From assembly GCA_021234155.1 (NCBI GenBank), contig JAJEKV010000002.1, positions 2,496,915 through 2,560,914 on the forward strand: a stretch of DNA of 64,000 bases. Reading direction: 5' to 3'. A program made the position numbers and the translations under genes. Origin of the DNA: Isoetes taiwanensis (taxonomy: Eukaryota; Streptophyta; Lycopodiopsida; Isoetales; Isoetaceae). The notes below the pieces were generated by a model that was not told the DNA's origin, did not search any database, and saw only the letters and a list, made by a program, of their open reading frames with translations. Below, one piece after another: positions 9,393-19,260 of the stretch (the first letter of the stretch is position 1; each line of letters opens with the position of its first letter).

Positions 9393-10825
9393 TGCAAGAT
9401 GGTTAACAGAAAGGACAATGAAAATGGGAAGGAGAAAGGTGTTGTTTAAGCTAAGATGTTATAAAAAATCTTGTCAATGTTGACGGAGGAACAAAAGGAT
9501 GCAGTGGCACGTGAACTATCAAATGGAGGCGCATCATCATCGAAGAAATCCAAGAGAAGGAGAAGGTCTTCCGTTGGTAGTGGTACTTCCAAAGCACAAG
9601 AGAATGCACGTGTAGAAGGTAGTGAATCGATGGCATCGGGAAACTCTCGTGCTATGAGCTTTAAGAAGATGGGGGACACTGAGGTATATTGTACATCAAT
9701 TTTAATTGTTTTGAGTGTTTGTTCCTATCTCGTTGATTAATATAATGTTTTTTATATTACGTTGTAGGTGTGTGTGTCTAGTGGTGGAAAGATTCATCCT
9801 GATGCTCATCGAAAAGAGTTTATGGACATTGCAAGCAGTTACATGTTGGACCACTGCCACGAGATACATCTAAACTGGCGACAAGTTAAGTTGCGCCAGA
9901 AGCAAGACGTGATTAATGACTTGAAGAATAAATTCGGTGCTGGTTTTAATGAGAAGGATGTCTTGAAACAACTGGGACGTCGATGGAATCAACATGTTAG
10001 ACTTATGACCTTCCAAATTCTTTTTTCTTGTTTTATCTAGAGCTTTAATTTTCTTCGATTATATTGGTAGGGATTATCTAAGACGAAAGGCGCGAAAAGG
10101 TTTGACTTCCAAACCTTCGTTTGTTAAAACGGCAAACTGGAAAAAATTTCTAGACTTGGCGAAGGTGGAGCACCCCATGAAGAAGTTGGTGGCATCTCAA
10201 AGAAAAAAGAAACCATGCACTGGGTCGGGTGGGGATAGATCAATCATCTCCAATTATGTAAGTATCATATCTTATTTGTTTAGAATCAAGTGCTATAAAT
10301 ACAAATTATAACTTCCTCGTATTTGCAATATTTAGTATGCCTACTTCAGATGTTATCCTACTGAGAAAGTCATTTCCGAGATTAAGGAAATTGGAGGATG
10401 GAAGAAATGGATCCAACGTGAGAGTGATGAAGGAGCAACAAAGGTACAATTGTAATTTTAAGAATCACAATTTAAATATACATGTATGGATATTAGTTAG
10501 CATTAACTCTATTTAATTATCTTGTAGCACATGGCACAGGATTATGTTGGTAGGGGCATGGTCCCAGCAGTAGATATCAAGGGGAAAGCTGTTGTAGATC
10601 AAGTACCATGTGAGGAGAATGAAGACGATCTGCATGCAGGTTTTTATCTAAGTTGTTGTACATGTTTATATTGTAGCCATATAACTTATTTTTTTTCCTA
10701 TGTAGTTGGATATGTCTGAATCATCAAGCAGTGGAAGTTCAAGCGATGGATCTAGCACTGGCACTGGAAGTGAAGATATTACATCTAGTACTGACAGTGA
10801 GGAGGTTGAAATTAATAGTGTTTAA
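9393..10825 (+). pseudogene. CACTA (En/Spm-type) plant transposase-family gene, six exons
   Basis: Exons with GT-AG borders can be read. These are 9393-9683 (after GTGCAG), 9768-9995, about 10071-10257, 10336-10443, 10528 to either 10602 or 10639, and 10706-10825 with TAA. Early residues include MLTEEQKDAVARELSNGGAS and a basic SKKSKRRRRSS patch. Later parts include HRKEFMDIASSYMLDHCHEI, LRRKARKG, NWKKFLDLAKVEHPMKK, GGWKKWIQRESDEGA and a Ser/Gly/Asp-rich tail. The W..fl.lak..h..K..aSq..kkp order fits the PF03004-like accessory protein of plant En/Spm elements. Two in-frame TAA codons before MLTEEQ and a one-base phase mismatch at exon 3 suggest decay. Confidence 0.6.
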
Positions 10826-11819
10826 TCAAACATCTTTATTATTTTGTTTGTCATAAACTTCTTCGTAAACAATTCATGCGTATTGTTCTTTTCAGACATT
10901 ATGAATTATTCCTTCTATGTGTCTATGAGACATTATGAACTATGCTTCTATGTGTATCGTTCTTTTGAGACATTATGAACTATGCTTCTATGTGTATTGC
11001 TTCTATGTTTTATAAAAATTCATGTTCAGTATTCTTCTCAGACATTGTGAACTAATCATTATGAATTAAAATTGCTAAAAAAATATCAAAAAAGAAAACA
11101 ACACATGTGCCAAACAGATGACAATAATGTGTCAAAAAAATGATTTAAAATATGTCAAAAATGTGACTAAGATTTGCTAGAAAAAGTGACAAAAAATTAC
11201 CCAAATATGTTTATAGATGACAAAAATATGCCAAAAATAATTTAGAATATGACCAAATATATGTCAAAACATTGCCAAAAAAGTGACAAACATGGCCTAA
11301 AATATGTTAAAATAGGTGTCAAAAAGGTGCCAAGACAACTTAAAATGTGACAAAATAGGTGCCAAAGACTTGCCAGAAAAGTGACAAAAACTCATCTGAA
11401 ATTGACACAGTAGGTGCCAAAGAATTGCCAAAAAAGTGACAAAAATAGATATAAAATATGACACTCTAGATGACACTAAATTGTCAAAAAACAACCTAAG
11501 ATATGACAATATAGATGTCAAAGAATTGCCCAAATAAGTGACAAAAAAATGCTATAAAAATGACAAATAGGGTGTCAAAAATTTGCCTAAGATATGACAA
11601 TATAGATGTCAAAGAAATGCCCAAAAAAGTGACAAAAAATGCTATAAAGATGACAAATGAGGTGTTAAAAAATTGCCAAAAAAAGTGACAAAAAAATGAC
11701 GATCTATCGTCACTAATTTTTGACATTTTTATGGTCACATTTTTGTCAGTTCTCTGAAAAATGCAGTAGTCTACAAAGTGACAAAAAAACTGACAATAAA
11801 CGCCTATTCTCTTGTAATG
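10826..11819 (+). mobile_element. 3' subterminal repeats and terminus of the CACTA element
   Basis: From about 11090 the sequence is an irregular array of short (G)TGACAAAAA, TGCCAAAAA and ATGTCAAAAA units. It ends in GACAATAAACGCCTATTCTC followed by TTGTAATG at 11819. On the minus strand the terminus reads CATTACAAGAGAATAGGCG, close to the CACTACAAGA termini of plant CACTA elements. Dense subterminal repeats are the known transposase-binding zones of this superfamily. The bases just outside are ATA (11820-11822). Confidence 0.65.
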
Positions 11820-12616
11820 ATATCACTCCGCGCTGTCATCCCTTTTCTCCTCGAAGCATCAAGGTTCTGTGTCTGCTCTGATAATGGATCCGATATCGTC
11901 CATCGACAATGCATATGGTACTACATCCTCGTTAGGCTTTCCCTTCTTCTGTGAGCTTGAGGTCGCAGGAGCATCTTCTGAGCCTCTTGCCTCTTCTTTC
12001 CTGCAAACGAGGGTGCAATACACGATTAACGCGATTTCGAGTGATCTACCCAACATCAAGATGAAACCTCAAACATCAGTTGTACCATTCCAGCCAGACT
12101 AAACTGTAAAGAATGGCATACAGTCGCCAATTACAGACAGATTAATTACAGGTGGGACGAAAAAGCAAAGGTTGAACAATGACTCACAGGCAGGCCAATT
12201 AAACACGTGCAGAATAATCTAGTCATTGCCAGACAAATTATAGACAGAGCAATTAATCACGGGCAGGACAGTTATGCAAAGGCAGATTTAACTCACTGCC
12301 AGAGAAATGATAGACATAACAATTAGGTCGGGCAGAAGATTTACTGTCAGAAAATAAAGAACAAATACTGTACAATAAACAGACCAATGAACATAACCCT
12401 AAACACTGAACAAAGAATCGAACAATGACATACAGAATGATGAAGAATATCTAGCACAATAACAGGGGGTTACTTTTAGATTTTTATACGCTTTTTTCAC
12501 ATGGTTTTTCTATGATTTCGTTCTAAATAGTATTTCTAGAGCGCATCCTTTATGGGCCGTTGATTTTCGTTGGTTGTAACAATCTGAGGCTTGTTGTCTT
12601 TCTCTGCATATGTTTG
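11820..12616. other. No gene; degenerate CAGACA/AATTA repeats
   Basis: A minus-strand frame at 11859-12059 (ending QKKGKPNEDVVPYALSMDD and a few more residues) is open but unidentified. Between about 12115 and 12350 a loose repeat built on GCCAGACAAATTATAGACAG and AATTAATCAC/AATTAACAC-like words recurs about four times. Confidence 0.3.
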
Positions 12617-12803
12617 CGCATGCACTGCACATGTGTATGCATGTGCATGTGCACGTGCATGTGTATGTATGTGCATGTGCATGCAGGTGCATGTGCACGT
12701 GCATGTGCATGTATATGCATGTGTAAGCATGTGCATGTGTACTGTGCATGTGCAAGTGCAAGTGCATGTGCATGTGTGCATGTGTGTGCATGTGCATGTG
12801 TAC
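12617..12803. repeat. GCATGT/GTGCAT microsatellite-like tract
   Basis: About 190 bp of nearly pure purine-pyrimidine alternation built from GCATGT, GTGCAC and GTATGT words. All frames stay open in both directions because the unit is six bases long, so the His/Met/Cys-rich frames here are artefacts. Confidence 0.85.
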
Positions 12804-13925
12804 TTGCCCTCTTGGATTCTTGTTGCCAGAGTGAAGTTTTGCTACCATGAGGTGAATTTTTTGCTCACACTTACAAAGGTATTTGTTTTTTAATGTTTCT
12901 TCAGTTAGCATATTGGTTTTTTCTACAAGATATTGGTTTCCTGGTTCTATAATGTAGTGCTGCAAAACTCGCCTTTGTTTCCTTCCCTTTATCTGTTCTA
13001 AGATTTGCTGCAGATTCAAAAAGAGTCTAGAGTTTAGGCCCTCTGTTTGCTTCCAACTCTTGGATATTCCTGGCCTGCCGGATTGTTCATAGCAGCCAGC
13101 CCTTAGCTTCAATCAACAAACGGCTTCTTGTGCACAAAACTGGCGAATTATTCCACGCCCTTTTCTGAATCATGCAGATCAGTCAAAAGATGGCTACAAG
13201 AATGCATTTATGTTGTAGGTTTGGAACTTTAATCGAACCAGCAGGTGAATCATGCATTACCTTTAAGCTAGAATAGAGCATCCAAAATCAGACGGATTAA
13301 TAAACAATGGTTTCATTGTGAGTAACAACACGTGGAACGCTAACAGAGCAAGCTTGCTTCAAAACCTCTACCCTTGATCTCGCTTCACCGACCATTATAG
13401 GAAACTTACTCCACATCACCAAATTGGCTGATTCTCTTCACCTGTTAAACCAAAGTCAGGCAACCCATGAGAAAGTGTCACTGATTCTTTATGAACCTCA
13501 CCAATTGTTACTCTAGAGTAACGTTGATGTTCATGCAATGGTTTGTGAATAAAACATTATTGTAGATTATATCAGTGTCAGAAGCTTTTATTTGATTCAA
13601 TTTTATTTCGCTATTAAAGTTCTATTTTCTAAATTAATATCAATCTAACCAATTTCTTTCCTTTATATTAATGCAGACTATAGAATCTCCAATCCATCAA
13701 TTCCACATGACATTCCTCTGACACCTGAAGGCAACATGATGTTGTTCCAAATATTATTATTATACCAAAGAACCCTATAAATGAAGAAGTTCAATTAGTC
13801 CCGCCACCATCAGCGCAAGCAGCACCTGCACATGGCGAAGACCTTATTGATGTGTTGTCATTATGGTTGGTTGGATACATCAACTTTCTTCATCCGTCTC
13901 TAACCCATCCCTAAGGCCCCGAAGG
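12804..13925. other. No gene seen
   Basis: AT-rich sequence with short frames only. No tRNA-like boxes, no readable domain and no clear repeat. Confidence 0.35.
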
Positions 13926-14229
13926 GGCCAAAAAATTTGTTAGTTAACACAAACCATTACATCCAACACTTTAAATTAAATTCCCCCTAGAACCCCCTTT
14001 GGTTTTGGTGCATATTTACATGGGGGTGACTCCGGGGCAGCGAGAGCCCCTTTTATACCCCCTAAAATAGTATAATACATGCACGAAATCAACACAATTG
14101 AGTACATTGCCTCAAACCTTATAGTATTTCTCTCGTGGCTCGGCCAGAGTTCGGAGCAGCATGACCTTTGGGCGGCATTTTCACGACGATCTTGAGTGCC
14201 TTGAAGTTCTTCAGCGCCTCGGAGCAAGT
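13926..14229 (-). mobile_element. Dispersed element arm with a captured exon-like segment
   Basis: 13930-14135 is homologous to the left arm of the foldback element at 36343-36535 (shared ACAAACCATT.CATCCAA, then TTGGTG/TTGGTTTTGGTGCATAT, then CCTCAAACC.TATAGTATTT). In this copy the arm is followed on the minus strand by a GC-rich, exon-like piece at 14118-14229. It has a good acceptor (TTGATTGCAG) and a possible donor (ATAAG/GTTTGA), and reads TCSEALKNFKALKIVVKMPP and on to ATREI. The 36-kb copy lacks this piece. I do not recognise the peptide. Confidence 0.45.
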
Positions 14230-14450
14230 CTGCAATCAAAAACCAAGAAAAAAAATTCAAAATCGTAAACACAAAATGGAGCGACGAGCATACATATAAG
14301 GGCTAGGATAACTTTTATATAGGTTCCACAATTATACAATTTTAGAGGACAAACGAATTACAGATTTCTAAAAGGATCAAAGGTTTAAATCGAATGCCCC
14401 AAGGGTTTCAAAATGATGGGATCCTTCTTGCATCGTATCCGACATCATCC

Positions 14451-14499
14451 CCTCCCCCCTCCCCTCCCCCCCCAAAAAAAAAAAAAAAAAAAAAAAAAG
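14451..14499. repeat. C-rich run followed by 26 A residues
   Basis: A CCCCTCCCCC-type run ends in a 26-base A homopolymer (14474-14499). This may be a retroposed tail or a polymerase/assembly-prone tract. Confidence 0.8.
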
Positions 14500-14687
14500 T
14501 GGGTTTTGAGGGGAGAGGGGTATTTCCGGGAATGTGCTCTTGTCTTTCGGAATCAAAACACACTTAGCCGGACTTTGGGATTGCATTTCGTGGTAAACAG
14601 ATCTTCAGTAGCCTGTTTTGTAGGGGCCAGTAGATGGGTTTTTTTGGATGCCAATATCTGGGATCACCACTTTGAGCGATCGCATAG

Positions 14688-14831
14688 GGAATCTCTGATG
14701 GTGATGACAACGAGGATAATGTATTTGAGGATTGTCCATGTGGCATTCCTAGTTGCTGGTATTGCTGTGGAGATTCCAAAACTCTGAATTGCGTCGGGCA
14801 TCCGGGAGCTGGTATCGGAAGGGACAACTGA
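14688..14831 (+). CDS. Short cysteine-rich open frame, unidentified
   Basis: After an in-frame TAG at 14685, the frame reads through an acidic stretch (DGDDNEDNVFED), then CPCGIPSCWYCCGDSKTLNC, then VGHPGAGIGRDN and a TGA stop. Seven of the twenty central residues flank or are cysteines, which suggests a metal-binding or zinc-knuckle piece. No ATG is present within it, so it would be an exon or a relic. It adjoins the GC-rich rDNA-like block. Confidence 0.25.
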   Translation, partial: GISDGDDNEDNVFEDCPCGIPSCWYCCGDSKTLNCVGHPGAGIGRDN

Positions 14832-14839
14832 GATTCACC

Positions 14840-16215
14840 AGTGGTTGCAACAATGGAGATTCACTACTGGACCCGACACATGATCTTAGCCGAGGGCTAG
14901 TCGGGCTGGTTACCAGTAGCGGGCTCGGTGATCATGATTTGCACTAATTGGTGGTTTTTCTTCCCAAGCGGGATAGCTCAGCTTCCCCCTTGTCTTGGCC
15001 ACAGAGTCGTTCATGGAGTCAGAGGAGACATGGTGAACTTCAAAACGGTTTTGGGCAAGGTGGGTGGTCCTTGTCGAGTGGTGTTGGTCCTTGGCATTCG
15101 TTTTGGCCCGACGGGGCTTCGCGTTTGACTAAGACTTTTAGCCGTGAACATGGCCAACACTCTTGCTCGACTCGACAGCTACTCAGGACGGTTGCCTGTT
15201 GGATTGGTCTAGCCAATTGGTGGCTTTCCTTCCCAAGCTTGTAAGATGGGCTGGAGCTAGAATGGGTTGCTTGCCCTTGGTCGTTTCGACTAACCGTATC
15301 GGGCCCATTCTTTGGACCCACTTGGCTTGTGGGATTTGTGCGTCTTCATATTGAATTGGAAATTGGGAGGTGCATTTTACCTTGTTGTTGCGTGCTACAA
15401 CGCGGGTCCAAAGGATTCGGTTCCTCAGGTTTGTGCGCCACACTGGCTTGGTGCCCTCCCGTTGTTTCCGTCTGCCCTTGGTTGGCTTTGGCGTGTTGGT
15501 TCCTCAATGTTGGAAATTCGGCCTCGGCATCCGACCGGCCTCTCCTGAAACGGGGTCGTCGGAAGGTTGCCAAGGCCTGTTGGGAATGTGATGTTGGTTT
15601 GGGCTTGGCTGCATCGTGCCGTTCCTCTCGGTCCCGTCTGGTTGAGTTGTCTTTTTGGTGGTGCCTTGCTCGTGTTTCTGTTGCCCCATTGGCTCGTTCA
15701 TGGCGGTTGGTTCCGCTCCATTGTGGCACCTTTGTGGCCTTGTTCCAGATTCCCGGCCTTGTTGTGGTTGGTGGCCCCTGCTCTCGCCACAATTCATAGG
15801 CCTTGGATAGTTGGAGATGTGCTTTTATCCTCTTTGTATCGGGAACGGCGGCGGAACCCTTTCACCTACCATGCTGGAGTTCCAGATGCACACAACAAGC
15901 TCGAGATATTCAACGTTCGGCTCGACCTAGTCCTCATCATATGTATTCCCTGGCCTTTGGTGTCGTTTGGTGACGCGGTTCCGGTTCTATTCTTGGACAC
16001 TCAGTTGGTGTCGGTGCATGTCCTTCTCTCCTTGGTCTTTGTTTGATGTTGGGCACGCGGGCAATCTCCCACTTCAAATGCTGGTGCCGGGGCGACCATG
16101 CCTCCATCGTCTTGCCGCTCGGCCCCTTTGGAAACGACGAAGTCGATGCTGATCATTCCCTCTCGTTGTGCCCCTCCACCCAGGTGTGGGTGGATGGCTG
16201 TCCCTTTAAGGAAGC
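14840..16215 (+). other. GC-rich rDNA spacer-like block (IGS/5' ETS)
   Basis: Base composition changes sharply to GC- and T/G-rich at about 14.85 kb, and long frames open on both strands without any recognisable protein. The block runs without a break into the first base of an 18S-like sequence at 16216, as the external transcribed spacer does in rDNA. A subrepeat (AATTGGTGG..TTCCCAAGC) occurs at about 14945 and again at about 15213. No Pol I promoter was recognised. The identification rests on position and composition, not on sequence similarity. Confidence 0.5.
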
Positions 16216-17186
16216 TACTAGGTTGATCCTGCTGGTAGTCATATGCTTGTCTCAAAGATTAAGCCATGCTTGTGTAAGTATAAGCTACCTTGTACTGTGA
16301 AACTGCGAATGGCTCATTAAATCAGTTATAGTTTATTTGATGGTATCTTACTACTTGGATAACCGTAGTAATTCTAGAGTTAATATGTGTACCAAGTCCC
16401 GACCCATGGAAGGGATGCATTTATCAGATAAAAGGCCGATGCAGGCTTGCCTGCTCATGCGGTGACTCATGATAACTAGACGAATCGCACGGCCTTAGTG
16501 CCGGCGGCAATATTTCATTCAAATTTCTGCCTTATCGACTTTCGATGGTAGGATGGTGGCCTACCATAGTGGTGACCAGAGGGAGAGCCTGAAAGATGGC
16601 TACCACATCCAAGGAAGACAGCAGGTGCGCAAATTACCCAATCCCGATACGGGGAGGTAGTGAAAATAAATAACAATACTGGGCTTCTACAAGTCTAGTA
16701 ATTGGAATGAGTACAATCTAAATCCCTTAATGAGGATCCATTGGAGGGCAAGGCTGGTGCCAGCAGCCGCGGTAATTCTAGCTCCAATAGGGTATATTTA
16801 AGTTGTTGCAGTTAAAAAGCTCGTAGTTGGAACTGGGGGTGGGATGCACAGTCCGCCCCTCGGGGTGTGCACTGGGCATTTCACCCTTCTAGTTGGCGAC
16901 ATTCTCCTGGTCTTAATTGGCTGGAACACCGAGCCGGCGCCGTTACTTTGAAAAAATTAGAGTGCTCAAAGCAGGCCTATGCTCTGGATATGTTAGTATG
17001 GAATAACGTGATAGGACCCCGGTCCTTTTCCGTTGGTCTTCTGGACTGGAGTAATGATTAATAGGGATAGTTGGGGGCATTCGTATTTCATTGTCAGAGA
17101 TGAAATTCTTGGGTTTATGAAATATGAACTATTGCGAAAGTTTTTGCCAAGGATGTTTTTCATTAATCAAGAACGAAAGTTGGGGG

Positions 17187-17235
<49 letters not shown>

Positions 17236-17340
17236 TAGGGATCGGCGGATGTTACTTCGATGACTCCACTAGCACCTCATGAGAAATCAAAGTTTTTGGG
17301 TTCTGGGGGGCGTATGGTCGCAAGGCTGAAACTTAAAGGA
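16216..17340 (+). pseudogene. Truncated and mutated 18S rRNA gene copy
   Basis: The start (GGTTGATCCTGCTGGTAGTC and onward) is the eukaryotic 18S 5' end with CTGCCAGTAG changed to CTGCTGGTAG. Conserved blocks follow in order: CTCATTAAATCAGTTATAGT, GCCAGCAGCCGCGGTAATTC (about 16758), GAAACTTAAAGGA at 17328-17340. There the match stops exactly where ATTGACGG should continue, so about the last third is missing. About 26-28 bases are deleted near 16576, and many changes are C to T or G to A, for example in the GCTAATACGTGC block. It is a dead copy, not a functional rRNA gene. Confidence 0.9.
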
Positions 17341-17359
17341 TTAAATCTATCTTGACCCC

Positions 17360-18095
17360 TAAATTGCAGGTTGGGACTAGGGCAATTGTAAAGCACAAAT
17401 CCCAAGTGATAATAGGAATCTGGGTCAATGGACCATATAGTACTTGGATGTTTTTGATATGAAAGATGTTTTAAAAAAGTGATTTGATATACTATGTAGC
17501 AAACAAGAACAAAGATTGCAACTTATTATTGAGTGTTGACAATTGGTTGAAAGTTACAACTGTTTCAAAGCTGACCTTAAAGAGGATGGTGTATCTTCTT
17601 CCCACAGCACGTTTGTAAGTACATTTTATTTTCCTTGATAATGACTAATTGTTTTGGTCAGGCAACTAGATACACGTGTAGACAACTTTGGCACCTAAGA
17701 TGGTTATGTTTGAGGTGCTTATCTATGAGCGCATGCATGGAGAAAATGGCAAATAGCAAAAATCTTGGACCCTACATATATATCATCCATTAGAAAATAG
17801 GACAAGCATGGCAATGAAAACATATAGAATCTTGATAATATAATAGAGCAAAAACACTTCATGGAGAACCAAGGGAGAAACAAACACTTTTACAACAAAA
17901 AACATTGCTCTAGAAGTAACGTCAAACTACTACAGATGCTTGGCCATAGAAAGTATGAACTTCATCAAAACCATCAAGCTAGAAGCACCTAGATCTGGTG
18001 TAGACTCCGAGATAGGAGAAAACAAGCAGATATTTGCAATGCACATGGATAATTTGATAAGGCTGAGAACGAGATCATCAGAGGGGGGACCTTCA
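17360..18095. repeat. Direct duplication, copy 1
   Basis: About 0.73 kb that recurs in the same orientation at 18541-19260, with roughly the divergence of an old duplication. Shared words include GATATGAAAGATGTTTT, GTGTATCTTCTTCCCACA, ATATATCATCCATTAGAAAA and GCCATAGAAAGTATGAAC. It begins soon after the broken 18S copy. The two copies enclose about 450 bp with a hairpin, so a small LTR-type (TRIM-like) element is one reading. Confidence 0.7.
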
Positions 18096-18147
18096 TGGAG
18101 ATGTTATGGAAATATTTTGAGGCAGGGCAAGGGTGGGTTAGGGTGAA

Positions 18148-18256
18148 GCGATGAGGGGATTAATTCCCCATGCGAGCCTGTTATGGCAAATAAACGGGCG
18201 AGCCTATTTATTTGCCATAACAGGCAAGCAAGGGGGATTAACCCCCTTAACTGGCA
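18148..18256. repeat. Strong foldback hairpin
   Basis: Perfect 19-bp arms lie at 18176-18194 and 18207-18225 around a 12-base loop. Imperfect pairing extends outward to about 45-50 bp per arm (a GGGGATTAATTCCCC-like block pairs with its right-hand partner). The shape is that of a MITE or a small-RNA precursor. Transcription cannot be judged from sequence. Confidence 0.6.
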
Positions 18257-18540
18257 GGCAAGCTGCCTCATCCGAAGCTGCATCTACAGCTCGATTATCA
18301 GCTCCCCAGACCAATTATCACATGCTAGGTATCCTCCACAGCTAGATTATCAACTCCCAATTTGGATTATTAGCATCCGAGGCTAAATCATAGGCTCAAA
18401 GATGCATTCGGGGCTCCCAGATGCATGTTGTTGACCTGTTACCAATTTTGCAGGCTAAACAGGTGCCTGTTATGCTCTATCACAGAGCTTGGATCAACGA
18501 CAGTGATTTATTGGATTAGAAAGCATGATGGTTAAGGAGA

Positions 18541-19260
18541 ATTGATGTCATAGGTTGGAACCAGGCCGTTTGCAACACAAGGATCCCAAGTTGATAAGTA
18601 GGAATCTTGGGTAATTGACCTATAGTATTTGGGTATTTTTTGATATGAAAGATGTTTTCGAAAAGTGTTTTGATATACTATATTGAGTGTTGACAATTAG
18701 TTGAAAGTTACTAGTGCTTCAAAGCTCACCTCAAGGAGAGTGGTGTATCTTCTTCCCACACATTTGTAAGCATTTTATTTCCTTGATAAGGACGGATTGT
18801 TTTGGCCACACAACTAGATATATGTGGTGCAACTTTGGCAGCTAAGATATAGTTATGTGGATGAGGTGCTTATGTGCGAGGCTTTCAACATGCATGCATG
18901 AAGAAACTGGACACCACATATATATCATCCATTAGAAAATAGGACTAGTATGGCAATGAAAGCATAGATTCGTGATAATATAGTAGACCAACAAAACTCC
19001 CTTGAGAACCAAGGAAACAAGAGGTAGAGAACACTTTTACAACAAAAGACAGTGCCCTAGAAGTAGGGTCAACCAAACTAAAAAGCATAAAGCTTGGATC
19101 TGGATCTGGATCTGATTTGCCATAGAAAGTATGAACCTCATCAGAACGATTGAGCTAGGAGCACCTGGATTTAGTGTAGGCACCCATGTAGGAGAAAATG
19201 AGCAGATAGCCACAATGGAGCAGGGGCAATTTGATAGTGCTGAGAACGAGATCTGAGCTG
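18541..19260. repeat. Direct duplication, copy 2, overlapping the 3' end of the SAMDC frame
   Basis: This is the second copy of the repeat at 17360-18095. Its right end (CTGAGAACGAGATC at about 19240-19256) lies inside the long open frame of the SAMDC gene, whose last codons (19155-19260) are therefore repeat-derived. Confidence 0.7.

Noticed and set aside
12510-13112. Long His/Met/Cys-rich open frames across 12.5-13.1 kb on both strands
   Set aside because: The frames come from a six-base repeat that stays open in every frame; the peptides are low-complexity artefacts.
15329-16046. Overlapping frames of 150-160 codons in the GC-rich block
   Set aside because: Open on both strands in several frames, no domain, and contiguous with 18S rRNA; better explained as rDNA spacer.
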